Positions 9,710 to 19,358 of a DNA stretch of 64,000 bases are shown one piece after another. The notes under the pieces are model-generated. The model was given only the letters and a program-made list of their open reading frames with translations. It did no database searches and had not been told where the DNA came from. Made by a program: the position numbers and the translations under genes. The stretch is from Halobacteriales archaeon QS_1_68_20 (GTDB taxonomy: Archaea > Halobacteriota > Halobacteria > Halobacteriales > PXRE01): the NCBI GenBank assembly GCA_003021085.1, contig PXRE01000033.1, positions 62,001-126,000 of the forward strand, in the 5' to 3' direction. How positions within the stretch are numbered: the stretch's first letter is position 1; each line of letters opens with the position of its first letter.

Positions 9710-10618
9710 CTACTCGTCCCGGACGACCTCGTGACGGCCGAAGCCGTAGCGGAGCCGGTTGGCCACACGACGTGAGAACCGTCCTTCCCCCTCGCCGGTC
9801 GCCCGCGAACCGAACCGCTCGGAGAGGGCGCCGTAGACGAGTGGCATCGGCACTTCCTGTGCCAGCGCCTCCTGCACGGTCCACGTGCCCGTAGAGCCGC
9901 CGGCGACGTGGTCCGCTACGTCCCCGAGGTCGGTTCCCTCCTCGCGGAACGCTTCCTCGCACAGTTCCAGTAGCCACGAGCGGATCACGGCCCCGTTGTT
10001 CCACGTCCGGGCGACGGCTTCGAGGTCGAGGTCGTACCGGCCCTCCTGCAGAAGTTCGAACCCCTCGCCGTAGGCCTGCATGAGCGCGTACTCCACGCCG
10101 TTGTGGACCATCTTCACGTAGTGGCCGGCCCCGGACGGACCCATCCGGTCGTGGCCGCCCGGCCCCGTGGCGACTGCGTCGAAGACCGGCGTCAGTTCCT
10201 CGTAGGCCCACTCCGGGCCGCCGACCATCAGCGAGAAGCCCAGTTCCGCGCCGGCCGGGCCGCCGCTGGTGCCACAGTCGAGGTACGCCGCCGACGTCGA
10301 CTCCGCTCGCCGCACGGAGTCCTCGAAGTGGGAGTTGCCGCCGTCGACGACCACGTCTTCGCCGTCGAGGTGTGGCTCCAGTTCGTCCAGCGCCGCGTCG
10401 ACCGGATCACCGGCCGGGACCATCAGCCAGAGGCGTTTCTCGTCGCCGAGTCGCTCTGCGAGGTCCGGGATCGACTCGGCCGGCGTCGCGCCAGCGTCCA
10501 CGGTGGCCGCGACCGCGTCCTCGTCGACGTCGAAGGCCACTACGTCGTGGTCCGCGGCCAGGACCCGGTCGACGACGATGCGGCCCATGCGCCCGAGGCC
10601 GATGACGCCAAGTTCCAT
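9710..10618 (-). CDS. gnd: 6-phosphogluconate dehydrogenase (decarboxylating)
   Basis: MELGVIGLGRMGRIVVDRVL, DGGNSHF, CGTSGGPAGAE, KMVHNGVEYALMQAYGEG. Confidence 0.95.
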   Translation of the reverse strand: MELGVIGLGRMGRIVVDRVLAADHDVVAFDVDEDAVAATVDAGATPAESIPDLAERLGDEKRLWLMVPAGDPVDAALDELEPHLDGEDVVVDGGNSHFEDSVRRAESTSAAYLDCGTSGGPAGAELGFSLMVGGPEWAYEELTPVFDAVATGPGGHDRMGPSGAGHYVKMVHNGVEYALMQAYGEGFELLQEGRYDLDLEAVARTWNNGAVIRSWLLELCEEAFREEGTDLGDVADHVAGGSTGTWTVQEALAQEVPMPLVYGALSERFGSRATGEGEGRFSRRVANRLRYGFGRHEVVRDE

Positions 10619-10664
10619 ACGGGGCGGTCGGCGGGCGCGCAAGTAGGGGTTGCGGTTCGGGGCG

Positions 10665-12122
10665 TCAGCGGAGGTACCCGAGCCGTTCGAGCTGGGCCTC
10701 CCGCTCGTCGTCGATGGCGACCGACTCCTCGACCTCCGCGTGCTCGAACGACGCCAGCCAGTCGTCCAGCCGGTCGGACAGCGCCGCGACCCGTTCGGGG
10801 CGGTCCCCGGACAGGTCCCGTCGCTCGCCCGGATCCGCGTCGAGGTCGTGCAGTTCCGTCGAGCCGTCCGACCCGCGGACGAGTTTGTACTCGTCGGTGC
10901 GGATGGCCCGGAGCGACCGGTCGTACTGGTAGACGTGTTCGGGCAGGTCCCCCACGTGCCGTTCGAGCGCCTCCATGGTCGGCTGGGGCGCCACGTACTC
11001 GCTCACGACGAACTCCCGCGAGTCGGCGTCGGCGTCGGGGTGGAACGACCGACCCAGGAACTGCTCGCGGGCCTCGGGGACCTCGATGCCCGCCACGTCC
11101 AGTAGCGTCGGCGGGAGGTCCACGAGGCTGACGAGGTCGGTCAGTTCCTCGCCCCCGTCGAAGGCGCCGCCGCACAGCACGAGCGGGACGTGGATCAGCG
11201 AGTCGTACAGGCAGTACTGGTGGTCCATCATGCCGTGGTCACCGACGTTCTCGCCGTGATCGCCGACGACGACCAGGACGGTGTCGTCCCACTCGCCGGC
11301 CTCGATCAGCACCTCGCGCAACCGAGCGAGGTGCTCGTCGAACCAGGCGATTTCGGCGCGGTAGAGGCCACGGAGGATGCGGAGTTCCTGCTCGTCGAGG
11401 GTCACGTTCCCGGCGAGGTACTCCCACGGCTTCTGGGGGACCTCCAGCGCCTCGCGGTAGGAGACGCCCTCCGAGAGGTACTCGACCGCGTGGCGTTTCG
11501 GCGGTCGGTAGTCCAGGTGCGGTTCGATGTAGTTGGCGAACAAGAAGAACGGCCGGTGCTCGTCGCGGTCGTCCAGCCACTCCGCGATCCAGTCGGTCGT
11601 CCGGCCGCCGCCGCCCTCGGAGCGACCGCGGGCGACGTAGTGATAGAGGACGTTGGTGACGTTCGCGAGGGGATTGCCGTCGAACACCTCCCTGGCGAGC
11701 GCCCGGATCCGGCTCTCGCCGAGTACGTCGTCGACCTCGCCCAGCGCCGTCGAGGACTGGACGAGTTGCCACATCTGCCGGAACTGCTCGAACCCCCGGT
11801 CGAAGCCGCCCTCGACGCTCACCCAGGTGTTGTTGGACGCGCCGACCGTCTCGTAACCGGCGTCGCGGAACAGTCCCGGCAACGTCGGGAGGTCCCCGTC
11901 GAGACGTTCGTGGTCGGCGTGTGCGCCGTGCATCGACGATGGCGTTCCGGTGAACAGCGATCCGTGTGCGGGCAGCGTCCAGGGAGCCGTGGAGAACGCC
12001 CGCGTGGCGGTCGTCCCGTTCCGACGCAGTTCTGCGATGGTCGGCGCCACGTGCGGGTCGAATGCGTCGTCCGCGCGCGTGGTGTCCGCCACGACGAGGA
12101 CGACGTTCGGCTGGGGTACCAT
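10665..12122 (-). CDS. Sulfatase / alkaline phosphatase superfamily protein
   Basis: NVVLVVADTTRADD, APWTLPAHGSLFTG, VVVGDHGENVGDHGMMDHQYCLYD, EYKLVRG. Confidence 0.92.
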   Translation of the reverse strand: MVPQPNVVLVVADTTRADDAFDPHVAPTIAELRRNGTTATRAFSTAPWTLPAHGSLFTGTPSSMHGAHADHERLDGDLPTLPGLFRDAGYETVGASNNTWVSVEGGFDRGFEQFRQMWQLVQSSTALGEVDDVLGESRIRALAREVFDGNPLANVTNVLYHYVARGRSEGGGGRTTDWIAEWLDDRDEHRPFFLFANYIEPHLDYRPPKRHAVEYLSEGVSYREALEVPQKPWEYLAGNVTLDEQELRILRGLYRAEIAWFDEHLARLREVLIEAGEWDDTVLVVVGDHGENVGDHGMMDHQYCLYDSLIHVPLVLCGGAFDGGEELTDLVSLVDLPPTLLDVAGIEVPEAREQFLGRSFHPDADADSREFVVSEYVAPQPTMEALERHVGDLPEHVYQYDRSLRAIRTDEYKLVRGSDGSTELHDLDADPGERRDLSGDRPERVAALSDRLDDWLASFEHAEVEESVAIDDEREAQLERLGYLR

Positions 12123-12298
12123 TGGCGGTATTGGTTATGATAGTAATTCGGAAAACGGTTTTGGTCAAACTATATTAGTCAAATACAGATGTTTATCTAA
12201 GTATATTAGAACAAACCCGGTCGTAACGGGGACGGAGATCCGTACCAGCAGGTCAGTATCGTCGCGGAACTCAACACGATCGGGTACCAAACGCGGGT

Positions 12299-12979
12299 AT
12301 GGGTGACGCCGACCGTGGCCCGCGAGTGACCGACCGCGAGATCCTGGCGGTGTTCGCCGAGATGGACGGGAACGTGCTCCACGACGAGGACGTGGCCGAC
12401 GAGTTGCCGCTCTCGAACGAACTGCTCGTCGACCGGCTGGACGACCTCGAAGAGCGAGGGCTGGTCGAGACGGCCGACGAGGACGTACCGGGTGAACGCT
12501 GGCGACTCACGGCCGCCGGCCAGCGGGCGGCCGACCTCCCCGAACCGGAGGTCGAGACTGACGTGGAGGCCCAGGCGGCGAAGACGACCGATTCGGCGAC
12601 GGCGACGCGCGAGGAGGAGACGCCGGAGTCGCCCCCGCCGGATCCACAGGAAGGCGAAGGCTCTCCGCCCGGCGATCCGTCGGCCCAGTTGCCCAGCGAG
12701 GTCCCCGGGCTGGAGGCGTTCGACCCGCCGGGTGACACCCGGCAGAAAGAGCGCCGCCGGGGCCTGGTCCGGCGGGCGTACGCCTACCTCCGGGAGCAGG
12801 GGGCGGCGACCCGCGAAAACTTCGTCGCCGACGTCTACTCGACGACGCCGGCCGACTACGAGGACCCGGACGACCGGTGGGAGCAGGTCGTCGGGCCGGG
12901 ACTGGAGACGCTGCCGACGGTCGAGAAGGACGGCGACGTGCGGCGGTTCGCCGGCGCGGACCAGGACGAATCGGGATGA
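12299..12979 (+). CDS. Winged-helix-like domain protein
   Basis: VTDREILAVFAEMDGNVLHDEDVADELPLSNELLVDRLDDLEERGLVE. Confidence 0.7.
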   Translation: MGDADRGPRVTDREILAVFAEMDGNVLHDEDVADELPLSNELLVDRLDDLEERGLVETADEDVPGERWRLTAAGQRAADLPEPEVETDVEAQAAKTTDSATATREEETPESPPPDPQEGEGSPPGDPSAQLPSEVPGLEAFDPPGDTRQKERRRGLVRRAYAYLREQGAATRENFVADVYSTTPADYEDPDDRWEQVVGPGLETLPTVEKDGDVRRFAGADQDESG

Positions 12980-12980
12980 G

Positions 12981-13493
12981 ATGCTCCCGCCGGTCCACCT
13001 CGCCGTGGCGTACCTGCTGTACGCCGCGCTGGCCTGCTGGCGGACCGGCGACCCCCCGGGCGGTCGCGCGACGCTGGCGGCCATCGTCGGTGGGGCACTA
13101 CCCGACCTGATCGACCAGCCGCTGTTCTACGCCCTGGGTCTCTCGTCCACCCGGACGCTCGGGCACTCGCTACTGGTCGCAGTCCCCGTCTCGGTGCTGG
13201 CCCTCGTCCTGGCCCGGCGTGGGTGGGTTTCGACCGGCGTCGCCGTCGCGTTCGCGATGGGGTACCTCGCGCACCCGGCCGCGGACGCGCTCTGGCCGCT
13301 GGTCTACGGGGCGGGCGAGGAACTGGGATTCCTGCTGTGGCCGCTGTTGCACTCGCCGGATTATCCGAGTCAGCGGCCCCTGCTGTCGGTCGCGGGGACG
13401 ACCGTGACGACTACCTGGGCGGAAATTCCGTTGCTGGTAACGGTGCTGGTCGTCTGGTGGCGTGACGGCGCCCCGGGCGTCCGGCGGTGGTAG
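12981..13493 (+). CDS. YdjM/DUF457-like membrane-bound metal-dependent hydrolase-like protein
   Basis: MLPPVHLAVAYLLYAA...GGALPDLIDQPL...GHSLLVAVPVS...AHPAADALW. Confidence 0.7.
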   Translation: MLPPVHLAVAYLLYAALACWRTGDPPGGRATLAAIVGGALPDLIDQPLFYALGLSSTRTLGHSLLVAVPVSVLALVLARRGWVSTGVAVAFAMGYLAHPAADALWPLVYGAGEELGFLLWPLLHSPDYPSQRPLLSVAGTTVTTTWAEIPLLVTVLVVWWRDGAPGVRRW

Positions 13494-13709
13494 TCAGACG
13501 CCGAGGACCCGGAGGAACTCGACGCCCGTGAACACGAACCAGGCCATCCAGGTGGTGAACGCGACGAGCGCGGCCGCGTACAGCGCCACCTGCGAGGAGA
13601 GCATCGAGGCGGCCCCGTAGGCGAGGGCGATCAGCAGCAACGCCGCCGCGTGGCGCTTCCACCCCTTGAGCGCGGCCACGAGCGCGACCCGGACCGGCAC
13701 GTCGGTCAT
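13494..13709 (-). CDS. Small membrane protein
   Basis: 71 aa with two hydrophobic segments. Confidence 0.6.
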   Translation of the reverse strand: MTDVPVRVALVAALKGWKRHAAALLLIALAYGAASMLSSQVALYAAALVAFTTWMAWFVFTGVEFLRVLGV

Positions 13710-13831
13710 GTGGAATCCTCTACTACCGCGGGGGAAGTATCTTTAGATTCGCGGGGAGGGAGTGGGGGCGGTCACGAGATCTTCTCGGTTGGCGGTGACA
13801 GTAGGGGTGTCGTGGGAATCGGTCAGGGAAC

Positions 13832-14147
13832 GTGGCGCGCGCTGGTGAGCGTGCCGAGCACCGCGAGGCCGCGAACCAGAGGCGCGCGAGGGACGAGGAG
13901 CGCAGCGGAGTGAGCACCGCAGTCGGTTGGGGAGGGTGTGGCCATCCCCAGGTCCAGTGGCAGCTAGTGTTCCCGGTTCGGGCAGGGTCGACGCTAGCGA
14001 CCACTTGGCCTGGGGGTTAACCTCACGCCTCCCCAGCCGTGCGGTCGCCACGAGCGGTGACCGCGCACCACCGTCAGAGACGAGCTCTCCCGAGCTCCCG
14101 CTCGAAGGCTCGCGGGAGCCTCGCGCGCATTGCTCGCGCGCGCCGTG
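13832..14147. repeat. Mosaic intergenic element copy B
   Basis: Core 13924-14039 flanked by CGGTTGGGGAGG / CCTCCCCAGCCG; 46-bp segment 13832-13877 shared with copy E. Confidence 0.85.
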
Positions 14148-14348
14148 AACCAAATTCAGTCCGGCGAGAAACCCATCCGAATCACCCCTCTCACCGCGAC
14201 TTATAACCCCGATTCGGCCGAGACCTCCCATTTTTTTAAGTCGTTTATATATCCGAGTAACCTATATAACTCCCTCATGGCCCGCCTGCCACCCCACCGA
14301 CCGCTTCGCCCCCAAACCCTCAACCGCCTCCGCCCACAACCGCCGCGC

Positions 14349-14774
14349 ATGGAGGACCACCCGGTGTTGCTGTTCGACGGGGTTTGCAACCTCTGCAACG
14401 GGCTGGTCCAGTTCCTCATTGAGCGCGACGAGGACGCCGTCCTCCGGTTCGCACCGCTACAGTCCGACGTTGCCAGCGAGTTGCTGGATGACTGCGATCC
14501 CGACCCCGACGACCTGGACACGGTCGTCCTCGTCGCCGACGGCGAGTGCTACACGAAGTCCTCGGCGGCCCTCGGGGTGACGAAGTACCTCGGGTTCCCC
14601 TACCGGGTGCTCCACCTCCTCCGGTTTCTCCCCCGGCCCCTCCGGGGCTTCGGCTACGACGTGGTTGCCAACCGCCGGTACGACTGGTTCGGCCAGCGCG
14701 ACCAGTGCATGCTACCCTCGCCAGACGTCGCCGAGCGGTTCCTCGTGGAACCCCGCGCGGACCCGCGCGAGTGA
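14349..14774 (+). CDS. DCC-family thiol-disulfide oxidoreductase (DUF393)
   Basis: VLLFDGVCNLCNGLVQFLIERD...RFAPLQS, DxxCxxC motif. Confidence 0.9.
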   Translation: MEDHPVLLFDGVCNLCNGLVQFLIERDEDAVLRFAPLQSDVASELLDDCDPDPDDLDTVVLVADGECYTKSSAALGVTKYLGFPYRVLHLLRFLPRPLRGFGYDVVANRRYDWFGQRDQCMLPSPDVAERFLVEPRADPRE

Positions 14775-14850
14775 GCGGTCGCCGAACCGGGCGGTCGCGG
14801 GACCGTCGTCTCGCCCTGACGGCCTCGACCGGCGGGTGCCCGCGAAGCGG

Positions 14851-16365
14851 TCAATCGGCCGTCCACTCCGGCGGCGACTCCGGCAAGGCGTCCGCCCAGC
14901 CCAGTCGCTCCAGGTTCAGCCGCGACCGGGCGTCCGAGACCGAGACCGGCCGGAGGTACGTGCCGACGCGCTCGCGGTCCCACCAGCGACCTTCGCCCGG
15001 GTCCGCGAACCGGTAGCGGTACCGCACGACGCGGACCGACTCCGGCGGATCGTCCGGGAAGGGGTCGTGCTGGAGCAGTGGCTTCGTCCCGTCGTCGCCG
15101 GCCAGCAGTTTCGCCACGAGGTGCAACAGCCAGGGGTGGGCCCGCGGCGTCGTCGACATCGCCGCGAACCAGAGTTGCCAGCCCAGTCGGTGGTGGTACG
15201 GCGCGATCTGTTGCGGTCGCTGCTCGGGGTCGGTCGGCTTGCCGGGAAACTCGTAGGTCCGCCAGTCCGCGTCCGGGCCAGGATCGGGGTCGTCGGTGCC
15301 CTGGATCACCAGCTCGTTCCGGGTCCGGGTAATCGACCCGAACGCCCCGTAGGTGTTGACCAGGTGCAAGGGATCGAACGCCGCGTTCATCGCCTGGCCG
15401 TCGGAGATCAGGTTCCGCACGGGGTAGTAGCTCAGCGCGATCACCAACAGCGCCACCGCCCAGGTGGCCACCTCGAAGGCGAACGGAACCGGGGCGGCAG
15501 TGGCCGCCCCGACTGGCAACAGCCACGTCAGCAGGGGGTCCCCGAACAGGGCGAACGCCTGCACGGCGGTCAGCAGGTTCAGCCACGCGAAGTTGCCGGT
15601 CAGCATCAGCCACCCCTGGAAGCCGACGGTGGCGGCCCCCGCCACGGCCGCGACCGGTTGCGGCGCGAAGTACAGGAACGGGACCGCCAGTTCGACGGCG
15701 TGGTTGACGGCCACGCCCAGCCTGTGGAACGGCCCCGGCAGGCGATGCGCCAGCCGACTCGCCGGGTTGGGCATCGGCTGGGTCTCGTAGTGGTAGTCCA
15801 GGCAGGTCAGGTCCCGCCAGCAGGGGTCCCCGCGAATCTTGATCAGCCCCGCGCCGAGCATGTTCCGGAACAGCAGCCACCGGAACAGCCAGATCAGGAC
15901 CAGCGGCGTCGCCGTCGCAACGGGGCCGAGAAAGACCGCGAGAAAACCCGTCTCCAGCAGCATCGACTCCCAGCCGAAGCCGTAGAACGACTGGCCGGCG
16001 TTGACGAACGAGAGGTACAGCACCCACAGCAGTCCCCACAGCAGGACGTGGCCCACGAGCGCCAGTTCCGGCGCGGGGGCCAGGCGGGTCGGCGCACCGG
16101 CGAGCGCCAGCACCGACAGGCCGACCCCGGCCCAGGCCGCGGCACCGATCACCCGGTCGTCGGGGAAGAAGTAGAACAGACTCGGCCGCTCGCGGAACCG
16201 GCGGCGCTCGCGGTAGTCCGACAGCGGCAGCAGGCCGTCCTCGCCGGCCAGCGGGCGGAACTGGCCGGCCGCGACGACGAACGCGATCAGGTAGACGACC
16301 GCGACGCCCTTCAGCAGCGCCACCTTCGCCAGCCAGTAGGACCCCGGGTCCCACGGCCCGATCAT
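14851..16365 (-). CDS. Lipase maturation factor family protein
   Basis: YGFGWESMLLETGFLAVFLGP, RWLLFRNMLGAGLIKIRGDPCWRDLTCLDYHYETQPMPNP. Confidence 0.92.
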   Translation of the reverse strand: MIGPWDPGSYWLAKVALLKGVAVVYLIAFVVAAGQFRPLAGEDGLLPLSDYRERRRFRERPSLFYFFPDDRVIGAAAWAGVGLSVLALAGAPTRLAPAPELALVGHVLLWGLLWVLYLSFVNAGQSFYGFGWESMLLETGFLAVFLGPVATATPLVLIWLFRWLLFRNMLGAGLIKIRGDPCWRDLTCLDYHYETQPMPNPASRLAHRLPGPFHRLGVAVNHAVELAVPFLYFAPQPVAAVAGAATVGFQGWLMLTGNFAWLNLLTAVQAFALFGDPLLTWLLPVGAATAAPVPFAFEVATWAVALLVIALSYYPVRNLISDGQAMNAAFDPLHLVNTYGAFGSITRTRNELVIQGTDDPDPGPDADWRTYEFPGKPTDPEQRPQQIAPYHHRLGWQLWFAAMSTTPRAHPWLLHLVAKLLAGDDGTKPLLQHDPFPDDPPESVRVVRYRYRFADPGEGRWWDRERVGTYLRPVSVSDARSRLNLERLGWADALPESPPEWTAD

Positions 16366-16437
16366 CCTGGTCGGAGGGACGGCCGCGCGTGAAAAAGGCC
16401 TGACGGGTCCCGGTGATGGGACCTCGCACGTCCAGCG

Positions 16438-17718
16438 TCAGGTCCCGGCCGCGTACCGTTCCAGCGCCCCGGGGACCTCCCCGGGGTCGAGGTAAGTGGT
16501 CTCGCCGTCCCGCGTTTCGAGTTCGGCCTCGCCGGTCTCCAGGTAGTGGTCGCCCAGCACGACCTTCGCGGGCAACCCCAGCAGGTCGCTCTCGGCGAAG
16601 CGCTCGCCGACGGACTGCGAGCGGTCGTCGAACAGCAGGACGTCCTCGCAGGCGTCGTAGAGGTCCTCGGCCGCCCGGCGCAACTCGCCCTCGTAGCGGA
16701 CGGGGACGACGCCTGCCCGGTAGGGCGCGACGGTGCTCCAGTCGGTGACGGGCCAGCGCAGGCCGTCGTCCGTCGCACCACCCTCCAGATCCTGCTGGAC
16801 CAGCACTTGCAACAGGCGGGTGACCCCGACGCCGTAACTCCCCATGTCGGGGTGGAACTCGGTCCCGTCCGCGGCGTCGACGGTGAACCCCGTGGGCTCG
16901 CTGTACCGGGTGTCGAGCTGGAAGACGTGGGCGATCTCGATGCCGTCGCTCTCCGCGAGGTCGCCGCCGCAATCGGGGCAGTCTCCGCCGGCCGCGAAGT
17001 CCTCGAAGTCCGCGCGCTCGTCGGTCACCCCGAACCGGCACCCGTCGGCGGTGCAGTACCGCAGGCGGTCGCTCCCGTCCGCGACGGGCGCGACGAACTC
17101 CTCGGACGTGGATCCGCCCATGACGCCGTCGTCGGCGCCCACCACGGCGAACTCGACGCCGAGGTCCGCGAACGCGCGGGCGTACGCCGCCCGGACTTCC
17201 CGGTAGGTCAGGGCGAGGCTCTCGGCGTCGGCGTGGACGCTGTAGGCGTCTTTCATCGTGAACGCCTTGCACCGGACGAGGCCGTTGCGGGCGTGGTCGT
17301 CGCGGTACTTCTCGCCGACCTGGTAGACGAGCAGGGGGAGGTCGTCGTACGACCGGACCGCGCCGGAAAGCAGGTCCACGACCGCCTCCTCGTGGGAGGG
17401 CGCGAGACACATCGCCCGGCCGTCGCGGTTCTCCAGCGTGAACATCTCGTCCTCGAAGTCCCGCCAGCGGCCGCTCTCGCGCCACCGGCGGGCGTCCTGC
17501 AGCGCGGGGAGCGACACCGCCTGGCCGCCGACCGCCGCCATCGCGGTCCGCAGTCGGCGGATGAGTTTCCGCTTCACGCGCTCGCCGGCGGGCGCGAACG
17601 CGTGCAGGCCGCTCCCCGCCTGGCGGATCAGGCCTGCGCGCTCCAGCGACGCGGCGGCGTCGGCGGCACTCGCCCGTGGCTCCCGGCTGGCGGGCAGGAA
17701 CAGGTCGCTACGACGCAC
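16438..17718 (-). CDS. Bacterial-type prolyl-tRNA synthetase-like protein (short, Zn-ribbon-like insert)
   Basis: RRSDLFLPASREPRASAADAAASLERAGLIRQAGSGLHAFAPAGERV, CLAPSHEEAVVDLL, RNGLVRCKAFTMKDAYSVH; GTG start at 17718. Confidence 0.85.
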   Translation of the reverse strand: MRRSDLFLPASREPRASAADAAASLERAGLIRQAGSGLHAFAPAGERVKRKLIRRLRTAMAAVGGQAVSLPALQDARRWRESGRWRDFEDEMFTLENRDGRAMCLAPSHEEAVVDLLSGAVRSYDDLPLLVYQVGEKYRDDHARNGLVRCKAFTMKDAYSVHADAESLALTYREVRAAYARAFADLGVEFAVVGADDGVMGGSTSEEFVAPVADGSDRLRYCTADGCRFGVTDERADFEDFAAGGDCPDCGGDLAESDGIEIAHVFQLDTRYSEPTGFTVDAADGTEFHPDMGSYGVGVTRLLQVLVQQDLEGGATDDGLRWPVTDWSTVAPYRAGVVPVRYEGELRRAAEDLYDACEDVLLFDDRSQSVGERFAESDLLGLPAKVVLGDHYLETGEAELETRDGETTYLDPGEVPGALERYAAGT

Positions 17719-17958
17719 GCACTCACCTCCGCGCGCATGTGCGCGACCGTCGATACTCACTCGCTCCAGTTGCTGGACGCGACACCTGTGGCTACGGAAC
17801 AGTCGGTTCCGCGCCGCCCAGAAGTGACTCTCGGTACTACGCTCCCGGAACTCGACCCCGGGCCGTGGTCGACCCGGCGGGTTCGAATGCGCGACGCATC
17901 GGCCGACGCTGCGACCGGGGGCGTCATAGCTCTTTTCCGGCCGTGACAACGGTTCACG

Positions 17959-18825
17959 CTATCCGTCGACGACCAGTCGAATCTCGATGCCGTCGGGGTC
18001 CGCCGCGGTGACGCCGTCTGCCGTCCGCTCCGCCGAGTAGCCGGCCGACCGGAGGCGCTCGGCGGCCGCCGACACAGCGCCCTCGTCGGGGAGCGCGATT
18101 TCGACCCGGTCGAGGCCCCGGCCGGACGCGGGCGAAGAGCGGCCCTGCCAGGTGTTCAACCCGAGGTGGTGGTGGTAGTCGCCCGCGGAGACGAACAGCG
18201 CCCCGCGGACCCGCGCCGTCACGTCGAAGCCGAGGGCGTCGACGTAGAACGCCCTGGCCCGGTTGAGGTCCGTGACTTCGAGGTGGACGTGGCCGACGTC
18301 GGTTCCCGGTGGCGCACCTGCAGAGCCGCCGTCCCCGGCGGACGGCACGTCGGCCGAGGAATCGGCGGCGGCCGCGAGGTCCTCCAGGTCGAGCCGTCGA
18401 GTCTCGAAGTGGACCTCGCCGTCGGGCCGCCGCTCCCACCGCTCGCGCGGCCGGTCCCGGTACAGTTCGACGCCGTTGTCCTCGGCGTCGTCGAGGTACA
18501 GCGCCTCGCTGACTCCGTGGTCGGAGGCGCCGGTGAGTTGCCAGTCCTCGCGGACGCGGCCCAGCGCCGCCGCGAGAGCCGCCCGCGTCGGGAACCGGAC
18601 GGCGAGGTGGTACAGGCCCGCGGCGTCGGGGGGCCGCGCGGGGGCCTCGGGGGCCGCCCGCAGCTCGAGCAGTTCGTCGCTACCGGCGCCGAGGACGGCG
18701 CGGTCGCCGGTCCGGTGCTGGACGGCGAGACCGACCACGTCGGCGTAGAAGGAGGTCACACGGTCGAGGTCCGCGACCGACAGCACCACCCCGCCGACGT
18801 GGGTCTCGTCCGGGAGCGTCTCCAT
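17959..18825 (-). CDS. VOC family protein (two vicinal-oxygen-chelate domains)
   Basis: VGGVVLSVADLDRVTSFYADVVGL... and VGHVHLEVTDLNRARAFYVDALGFDVT. Confidence 0.88.
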   Translation of the reverse strand: METLPDETHVGGVVLSVADLDRVTSFYADVVGLAVQHRTGDRAVLGAGSDELLELRAAPEAPARPPDAAGLYHLAVRFPTRAALAAALGRVREDWQLTGASDHGVSEALYLDDAEDNGVELYRDRPRERWERRPDGEVHFETRRLDLEDLAAAADSSADVPSAGDGGSAGAPPGTDVGHVHLEVTDLNRARAFYVDALGFDVTARVRGALFVSAGDYHHHLGLNTWQGRSSPASGRGLDRVEIALPDEGAVSAAAERLRSAGYSAERTADGVTAADPDGIEIRLVVDG

Positions 18826-18908
18826 GATCGTGCTAGCCGGTGACGTGATTTAACGGTTCCCCGTGCCGCTGCCAGGTCGTTTATGTTATCGGACAGAGAA
18901 TTACGGGT

Positions 18909-19301
18909 ATGGCAGAGTATCGCGCGGGAGTCTGCAACATCGGGAGAGAGCAACGGCGCAAACGGTACCGAGCTGGCGTCCTGACGCTGGCGATAGCACT
19001 GGCGTACAGCGCCTGGATAGTCGTGGCCGACCGGCCCGACGCCTACTTCGCCGGGGCGTTCTTCCTGTACTTCGGCGGGATGCTCGGGTACCTCCAGGCC
19101 CGCCTGGAGTTCTGCGTGGCGTTCGGGGCCCTGGCGCGCTACGACCTCTCGGGCGGCGACGGCGAGGAGGGCACCGTCGACGACGCCGAACTCCGCCGGA
19201 AGGACCGCCTCCGCGCGCTGGAACTGACGGCCTACGCCGCGGGACTGGCGGCCGCGCTGACGCTGTTGCTGTACTCCTTCGACGGGTTCCTGCTGGCCTG
19301 A
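18909..19301 (+). CDS. Hypothetical membrane protein
   Basis: 130 aa, three hydrophobic segments. Confidence 0.6.
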   Translation: MAEYRAGVCNIGREQRRKRYRAGVLTLAIALAYSAWIVVADRPDAYFAGAFFLYFGGMLGYLQARLEFCVAFGALARYDLSGGDGEEGTVDDAELRRKDRLRALELTAYAAGLAAALTLLLYSFDGFLLA

Positions 19302-19358
19302 TTGCGTTCGGACCGGGTCGACACGTACATCAGTCCCTTCCTCCGACCCGGGTAGCCC

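Noticed and set aside
10665-12122. Considered reporting the sulfatase as a confirmed FGly arylsulfatase
   Set aside because: The expected C/S-x-P-x-R motif is not evident (APWTLPAHGS instead), so only the superfamily is called.
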